Source: Mesorhizobium ciceri biovar biserrulae WSM1271
Lineage (GTDB): Bacteria; Pseudomonadota; Alphaproteobacteria; Rhizobiales; Rhizobiaceae
Reading direction: 5' to 3'
NCBI RefSeq assembly: GCF_000185905.1
Contig: NC_014923.1
Location: forward strand, 4,921,501-4,985,500
DNA length: 64,000 nucleotides
Shown here: positions 59,695 to 64,000 of the stretch, piece by piece
Numbering within the stretch: position 1 is the stretch's first letter
Layout: every line of letters starts with the position of its first letter
The notes under the pieces: model-generated
What the model saw: only the letters and a program-made list of their open reading frames with translations
Told to the model about the DNA's origin: nothing
The model's database searches: none
Position numbers and translations under genes: made by a program

Positions 59695-59722
59695 AAATGG
59701 CCGGGGACGACCCCGGCCATTT
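59695..59722. terminator. bidirectional terminator between mccA and the binding protein gene
   Basis: AAATGGCCGGGG (59695-59706), loop ACGA, CCCCGGCCATTT (59711-59722). The A/T ends of the stem give short T-runs on both strands. It serves the converging mccA and livK-like genes. Confidence 0.85.
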
Positions 59723-59752
59723 CCCTATGCTATTCAGTCGCCGGGCCGGCGA

Positions 59753-60874
59753 TTACTGCGCGATCGGCGCATATTTTCCGTCATGCCACTGGTTGATGTC
59801 GTAGCTGGCATTCTTGAGATCGCCCTTCTCGTCGAAGGTGACATTACCGACGACGGTGCTGATCGGCGTGCCGTTCTTCAGCGCCTCGGCAACCTTGGCC
59901 GGATCGTCGCTGCCGGCACGCTTGATGCCTTCGGCGAATGCCTGGATGGTGGCGTATGAGAACAGCGTGAAGCCCTCCGGCACGAAACCGCCGGCCTTGA
60001 TCTTCTCGACGGCTGCCTTGGCTTCCGGCTTTGCCTGCGGATCCGACGGGAAGACGAACATGGTGCCCTCGCCGGCCGGGCCAGCGACCTGCCAGAATTC
60101 CGGCGAGGCGATGGAGTCCGGCATGATCAGCTGGAACTTCAGGTTCTGTTCCGCCGACTGACGCAGGATCAGGCCAGCTTCAGGATGGTAGCCGCCGAAA
60201 TAGACGACGTCGGCTTTCAAGTCCTTGAGCTTGGTAACGAGAGCCGAATAGTCCTTCTCGCCAGCGTTGATGCCGTCATAGTAGACCTCCTTGAGGCCGC
60301 CGGCATTCATCGTTGCCCTGACGGCGTCAGCCACGCCCTGTCCGTAGGCGCTCTTGTCGTGCAGGACGACGACATTCTTGCCGGCGAACTTCTTGGCGAT
60401 CCATGGGCCGATGAAGGCGCCCTGCGCATCGTCACGCGTATAAAGGCGCATGATCGTCGGCCAGCCGGCCTTGGCGGCCGCGTCGGTCAGCACCGGGTTG
60501 GAAGAAGCCGGGCTCATCATCAGCGCGCCGGCTTCGGCATAGACGGCCGAGGCCGGAATGCTCGAACCCGAGCAGGCATGGCCGTCGATGAACTTGACGC
60601 CATCGGCGACGACGCGGTTGGCAACCGACACCGCCTGCTTGGGATCGCACTGGTCGTCTTCGATATCAAGCTTGATCATCGACCCGTTGACGCCGCCAGC
60701 GGCGTTGATCGCATCGGCAGCGGCCTGTGCGCCCTGCTTGAACTGATCGCCGATGGTGGCGAGCTGTCCGGTCATCGGGCCGATCACCGCAAAGGTGATA
60801 TCGTCGGCGAATGCGACCGGCGTGCTCATCATCAGGCCGAATATGGCCGCGTTCAAAATACTCAATTTTTTCAT
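59753..60874 (-). CDS. branched-chain amino-acid ABC transporter substrate-binding protein
   Basis: 373 residues. A signal peptide ending AFA (about 22) is followed by ITFAVIGPMTGQLATIGDQF and AAADAINAAGGVNGSMIKLD, the LivJ/LivK family start. SSNPVLTDAAAKAGWPTIMR and VVYFGGYHPEAG belong to the two-lobed periplasmic binding fold. The ligand is likely leucine, isoleucine or valine but others occur in the family. ATG at 60874 follows GAGGAGTTCTACC. Its neighbours are the leucine catabolic genes, but no permease or ATPase genes are nearby. Confidence 0.9.
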   Translation of the reverse strand: MKKLSILNAAIFGLMMSTPVAFADDITFAVIGPMTGQLATIGDQFKQGAQAAADAINAAGGVNGSMIKLDIEDDQCDPKQAVSVANRVVADGVKFIDGHACSGSSIPASAVYAEAGALMMSPASSNPVLTDAAAKAGWPTIMRLYTRDDAQGAFIGPWIAKKFAGKNVVVLHDKSAYGQGVADAVRATMNAGGLKEVYYDGINAGEKDYSALVTKLKDLKADVVYFGGYHPEAGLILRQSAEQNLKFQLIMPDSIASPEFWQVAGPAGEGTMFVFPSDPQAKPEAKAAVEKIKAGGFVPEGFTLFSYATIQAFAEGIKRAGSDDPAKVAEALKNGTPISTVVGNVTFDEKGDLKNASYDINQWHDGKYAPIAQ

Positions 60875-61266
60875 GATGGTAGAACTCCTCCACTCACGCG
60901 CGGCCGCCCCGGCCACGCTTCTTCCAGAGAGGCGGGACAATTTCATCCTTCATTCGGCCTGTCTAGGCGCATTGGCGCCGCTCGATTGGGCCTGCAAGAC
61001 GTCATCCACGCAAAAACCCACGCCAGCCTTGTTCCGGCTGGTCGTGGCTTTTTTGCCCGTCGAGCAATCTCCAGGCGCCCCGCCCCTAAAAATCCCGCTC
61101 AGCTTCCCTGTGTCGCGCACGACTGGGCCTTGCGGCCTGCCGCGTTCTTTCTCTTGCCCTCGTGACCGTCTTGCGCGGCCTTCAATTTCGCCGGGTCCGG
61201 CCGTCTGTGCGGCCTTGATCCCGGAGCTTCCCTGTCTTCGATAGGCCTGTCTGCGATTGGCAGATT
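60875..61266. other. intergenic region upstream of the binding protein gene
   Basis: 392 bases. Apart from the bidirectional hairpin at about 61018-61054 no feature is certain. A basic frame on the minus strand beyond the SEL1 gene has no start codon and is not called. Confidence 0.35.
61018..61054. terminator. bidirectional intrinsic terminator
   Basis: CCACG and CCAGCC (61018-61028) pair with GGCTGG and CGTGG (61036-61047) with a single bulged T; on the plus strand CTTTTTT follows, and on the minus strand GTTTTT. It lies about 212 bases beyond the stop of the SEL1-type gene on the minus strand. No plus-strand gene is visible before it. Coordinates may be off by one base. Confidence 0.7.
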
Positions 61267-61533
61267 TCAGTGCATGGTCATCCATTCGCGGGCTTCGCGA
61301 AGCGCCGTGGCGATCTCGACCTTCGACATGGCCGCCGACAGTTCCGAGCGCAGTTCCGCGGCGCGGGCCGAGCCCTTGATGGCGGCGATGTTGAACCATT
61401 TGTGGGCGGCAACGACATCGGTCTCGCAATCGCGGCCGGTCGCATACATCATGCCCAGTTCGAAAAGGATGTCGGCCTGGGCAGTTGCCCCCATGGCGCC
61501 GAAACCTGCTTCAAGCATTTCAAAACGTGCCAT
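61267..61533 (-). CDS. small SEL1-like repeat protein
   Basis: 88 residues. LFELGMMYATGRDCETDVVAA then HKWFNIAAIKGSARAAELR is a SEL1-type alpha-helical pair; the rest is amphipathic helices. There is no signal peptide. SEL1 proteins mediate protein-protein contacts. One repeat is unusually short for the family, so it may be a fragment or a scaffold subunit. Confidence 0.75.
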   Translation of the reverse strand: MARFEMLEAGFGAMGATAQADILFELGMMYATGRDCETDVVAAHKWFNIAAIKGSARAAELRSELSAAMSKVEIATALREAREWMTMH

Positions 61534-61979
61534 TTCAATCCCCTGTTTCCGGCCCCTGTCAGGCTCCCGAGAGCTGCCTTCTTTCGTCCTTGGCGGCTGC
61601 TCTTCCGATGCTTTCGAGAATGCCGTGCAGGCTTGAATCCGTCGTTAAATGGCGTGCTTAATTTGAGGAAAACAAAGCTAAAACAAGAGGTAAACGCGGA
61701 AATTCGTTAAGGATACAAAGCCAGCAATTCAGCCTGCTTGCGTCAAATTTGACGAAAATTTCCCGATGCCAATTCAAGACTTCGCTAACCACAGGAGACA
61801 AAGGCGATGCGCCGATCGTTTCATTTCCTTGGCCAGGAGGCGCATTCGGGGCCCTTCAAAATCCGAAAGTCTTCCGTTGCGGCACCGCTTTTGTTTTGCC
61901 GGGAGCTGGATTAGCTTACGTTTGCGTAAGCGGCAGACCGAGGCGGAGCATCCGGCCGGACATCTAAAGGGAGGAAGAC
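61534..61979. other. intergenic region upstream of DUF2147 gene
   Basis: 446 bases. A short frame at 61807-61914 (MRRSFHFLGQEAHSGPFKIR onward) has a good AGGAGACAAAGG site but only 35 residues, so it is weak. The AT-rich part around 61660-61760 (AAATTCGTTAAGGATA, TTTGACGAAAATTTCCC) may be a promoter for the DUF2147 gene. Confidence 0.35.
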
Positions 61980-62321
61980 ATGTTTCGAAGAGTGAGCCTG
62001 GCCCTTGCGGCCACATTGATCATGGCCGGTGCGGCCTGGGCCGATCCGATCGAGGGCAATTGGAAGACGCAGGCCGGCGACACCGCAGCCATCGCTGGCG
62101 GCGGCTCGTTTTCCATCACGCTCAAGTCCGGCAAATATGCCGGCAAGACCATCGGCTCGCTCAAGGCGACGGGCGACAACAAATATGCCGGCAACATCAC
62201 CGATCCGGCAAACGACAAGACCTATTCGGGCAAGGCGACATTGTCGGGCACCTCTCTCAAGATGAGCGGCTGCGTGCTCGGCGGGCTGATCTGCAAGAGC
62301 CAGACCTGGCACAAGCTCTGA
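61980..62321 (+). CDS. DUF2147-family secreted protein
   Basis: 113 residues. The signal peptide (SLALAATLIMAGAAWA) is cleaved about residue 21. The mature part PIEGNWKTQAGDTAAI, YAGKTIGSLKATGDNKYAG, ITDPANDKTYSGKATLSGTS and MSGCVLGGLICKSQTW is the DUF2147 lipocalin-like pattern, with a likely disulfide between the two late cysteines. Function unknown. A well formed terminator follows. Confidence 0.88.
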   Translation: MFRRVSLALAATLIMAGAAWADPIEGNWKTQAGDTAAIAGGGSFSITLKSGKYAGKTIGSLKATGDNKYAGNITDPANDKTYSGKATLSGTSLKMSGCVLGGLICKSQTWHKL

Positions 62322-62347
62322 TCGAGCGCATCTTTCCGACCTGATGA

Positions 62348-62377
62348 CGGGGCCCCGACGGGCCCCGTTTTCGTTTT
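62348..62377 (+). terminator. intrinsic terminator of the DUF2147 gene
   Basis: CGGGGCCC (62348-62355), loop CGAC, GGGCCCCG (62360-62367), followed by TTTTCGTTTT. It lies 27 bases after the stop. Confidence 0.9.
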
Positions 62378-62545
62378 GTCGACACATCCTGCGCCGGTGA
62401 TGCTCGATGGAGGCCGGCGGCTATCCAACCGACGCCGGCGCCGTCGAAACCCCGTCAATCATCTTGAACCGCAGATGAACGCCGCCATCAGAGCCGGTTC
62501 AGTTGCATCAGGGCATTCTCCGGCGTGTTGAAGGAGACCGACCCA

Positions 62546-62704
62546 ATGCTTGCTCGCCGCTTCACCATCGTCTGCCTGCTGGTGAGCCTGTTTGGAATGT
62601 TCTTCGCCATCCTCGTCGCTGAAGCGGGCCGTCCGGCCCGCGCCTGGGACGAAGCCAGTTCCAGAACCTGCCGCCTCGCCTGCCCCACCCATCTTCGCAA
62701 CTGA
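62546..62704 (+). CDS. small membrane-anchored or exported protein, 52 residues
   Basis: Starts ATG at 62546 with AAGGAGACCG about eight bases before. A hydrophobic stretch (IVCLLVSLFGMFFAILVA, about 8-25) follows a basic start. The rest is CxxxC-containing (TCRLACPTH). I do not recognise the family. The strong ribosome-binding site and coding-like third-position GC support it. Confidence 0.55.
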   Translation: MLARRFTIVCLLVSLFGMFFAILVAEAGRPARAWDEASSRTCRLACPTHLRN

Positions 62705-62743
62705 ACAAAGAAACCAAGACCTCGAAAAGAAAAGCTGAACGCC

Positions 62744-62938
62744 ATGAACCGCATCGCCGCCAACGTTCTCAAGACCCTTCGGCTTCTGCCGCGGGCGGCG
62801 CTTATCCTGACGGTTCTGGCCGCTCCGGTCCTGGCCGTGCCGATGATGCGCGCTGACGCCGGCTCGACGATCGACGCACCGGCCCTGAAGAAGTCCGGCG
62901 TCGGCTTTGTGCTTCTGGTCAGCCTGCAGCGCGGTTGA
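62744..62938 (+). CDS. small exported protein, 64 residues
   Basis: Starts ATG at 62744. An N-terminal basic patch is followed by a hydrophobic stretch (LPRAALILTVLAAPVLAV), probably cleaved or anchoring. The mature part is short (RADAGSTIDAPALKKSGVGF). It has no named family. It may share a transcript with the 52-residue gene before it and lies 75 bases before amn. Confidence 0.5.
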   Translation: MNRIAANVLKTLRLLPRAALILTVLAAPVLAVPMMRADAGSTIDAPALKKSGVGFVLLVSLQRG

Positions 62939-63012
62939 AGAAAAACGGCGCTTTGGCCGCCTTCGGTCGCGACACCCCTCCCAAGTGCCGATCCAAGTCT
63001 CTATATTGAGCC

Positions 63013-64000
63013 ATGGAAAAGCGAATCTACCCACAAGCCATCGAATCTGTCGTCATGCCGGAGCCTTTTGGCCGGCAAAGCTTTGATAGCGCTGAAAAGG
63101 CCGTCAAGGCACTGCAGGCGCTTTACGATCGCAACACCAGGTTCCTGCGCGACTCCTTCGCAGAATTGGCGGCAGCAGGCGGTGATAATGGCAAGCGCTA
63201 CCGGGCCTTCTATCCGGAGATCGGCGTCACCACCAACTCATTCACCCAGATCGACTCGCGCCAGGCCTATGGGCATATGCCGACGCCTGGGCATTTTTCC
63301 ACCACCATCACCCAGCCGGGCCTGTTCGAAAGCTACCTCGTCGAGCAGTTGCGCCTGATCATGCGCAATCATGGGGTTGCGGTCACGGTGTCGGAATCGA
63401 CCACACCCATCCCGCTGCATTTCGCCTTCCTTGAAGGCACCCATGTCGACGGCGCGACGGCAGAGCGCATCAAGCGGCCGATCCGCGACCTGTTCGACGT
63501 GCCCGATCTCGACGGCACCGACGACCAGATCGCCAACGGCACCTTCGAAGTCGCCTTCGGCGAGCCGAGGCCTCTGGCGCCCTTCACGGCGCAGCGCATC
63601 GACTATTCGCTGCACCGGCTGTCGCACTATACGGCAACCACGCCGCAGCATTTCCAGAACTTCGTGCTGTTCACCAACTATCAGTTCTACATCGACGAAT
63701 TCGTCGCCCGCGCCCGCGACCTGATGGCCAATGGCGGCGGCGGATACACGGAGTTCGTCGAGCCGGGAAATGTCATCACCAAGGGCGGGCAGAGCGCGCC
63801 CAGCGAAGGCGTTGCACCGCCGCGCCTGCCGCAGATGCCGGCCTATCACCTGAAGAAATCGGGACATGGCGGCATCACCATGGTCAATATCGGCGTCGGG
63901 CCTTCCAACGCCAAGACCATCACCGACCATATTGCGGTGCTGAGGCCGCATGCCTGGGTGATGCTCGGTCACTGCGCCGGCCTGCGCAACACCCAGGCGC
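63013..64000 (+). CDS. amn: AMP nucleosidase, incomplete at right edge
   Basis: The first 329 residues of a protein of about 490. It begins MEKRIYPQAIESVVMPEPFG and carries FAFLEGTHVDGATAERIKRP, SHYTATTPQHFQNFVLFTNY and the start of the nucleosidase core, SGHGGITMVNIGVGPSNAKT. It hydrolyses AMP to adenine and ribose 5-phosphate. The C-terminal part is outside the window. The start is the ATG at 63013. Confidence 0.93.
   Translation, partial: MEKRIYPQAIESVVMPEPFGRQSFDSAEKAVKALQALYDRNTRFLRDSFAELAAAGGDNGKRYRAFYPEIGVTTNSFTQIDSRQAYGHMPTPGHFSTTITQPGLFESYLVEQLRLIMRNHGVAVTVSESTTPIPLHFAFLEGTHVDGATAERIKRPIRDLFDVPDLDGTDDQIANGTFEVAFGEPRPLAPFTAQRIDYSLHRLSHYTATTPQHFQNFVLFTNYQFYIDEFVARARDLMANGGGGYTEFVEPGNVITKGGQSAPSEGVAPPRLPQMPAYHLKKSGHGGITMVNIGVGPSNAKTITDHIAVLRPHAWVMLGHCAGLRNTQA

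Noticed and set aside
61056..61266. Basic frame following the SEL1 gene on the minus strand
   Set aside because: Lys/Arg-rich but without a start codon or ribosome-binding site.
1..64000. CRISPR arrays, rRNA operons, complete insertion sequences
   Set aside because: No regularly spaced direct repeats, rRNA-like sequence or transposase gene were seen anywhere in the window.

Overview
The window reads as chromosomal DNA of a high-GC alphaproteobacterium of the order Hyphomicrobiales (Rhizobiales), most like Mesorhizobium or a close relative. This is inferred from protein character, not from a database search. The pointers are: the core block rpoZ-rsh-pyrE and DUF2062-acpS-lepB-rnc-era with recO nearby; the smpB-dapA-slt neighbourhood; a single long RelA/SpoT protein; Omp2b/RopA-type porins; and intergenic palindromic mosaic repeats of rhizobial type.

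Layout. 1-5749: an incomplete rarD, then a tightly overlapping minus-strand operon cysS-VOC-GFA-GFA-pip-cimA. 6140-12648: small or housekeeping genes (SRAP/YedK-type protein, Nudix, TIGR02301, a secreted Pro-rich protein, dihydroorotase, YgfZ, HD hydrolase), with two inverted copies of one intergenic repeat. 12810-16877: a PAS-PAS-GGDEF-EAL protein, then a desaturase and a LysR regulator transcribed divergently across a perfect dyad. 16896-19753: DUF3303, a RimK-like ATP-grasp ligase and a GNAT/C39-peptidase fusion. 20064-25667: an ECF sigma/anti-sigma pair, a giant DUF2339 membrane protein, a thioesterase and recO. 25800-39839: porin 1, a phosphotransferase, then the core block down to smpB and dapA. 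40087-43147: lytic transglycosylase and an alpha/beta hydrolase.

43207-49848 is the most mobile-looking part. It holds a lone tyrosine recombinase, two head-to-head porins sharing a 191-bp perfect inverted repeat around a tRNA-Ser and a GIY-YIG gene, and a TPR-sulfotransferase of lower GC. 49966-52566: aminotransferase, MarR-GNAT fusion, acylphosphatase. 52638-59661: a leucine/isovalerate catabolic cluster (tetR-ivd-mccB-mccA). Three tandem paralogous secreted four-cysteine proteins and a tRNA-Thr fragment are wedged between the two carboxylase subunit genes. 59753-64000: a branched-chain amino-acid binding protein, small exported proteins and the start of amn.

The best candidates for something undescribed are the secreted-protein triplet inside the mcc cluster with its tRNA-like scar, and the invertible-looking porin pair. 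No CRISPR array, rRNA operon, prophage or complete insertion sequence was seen.
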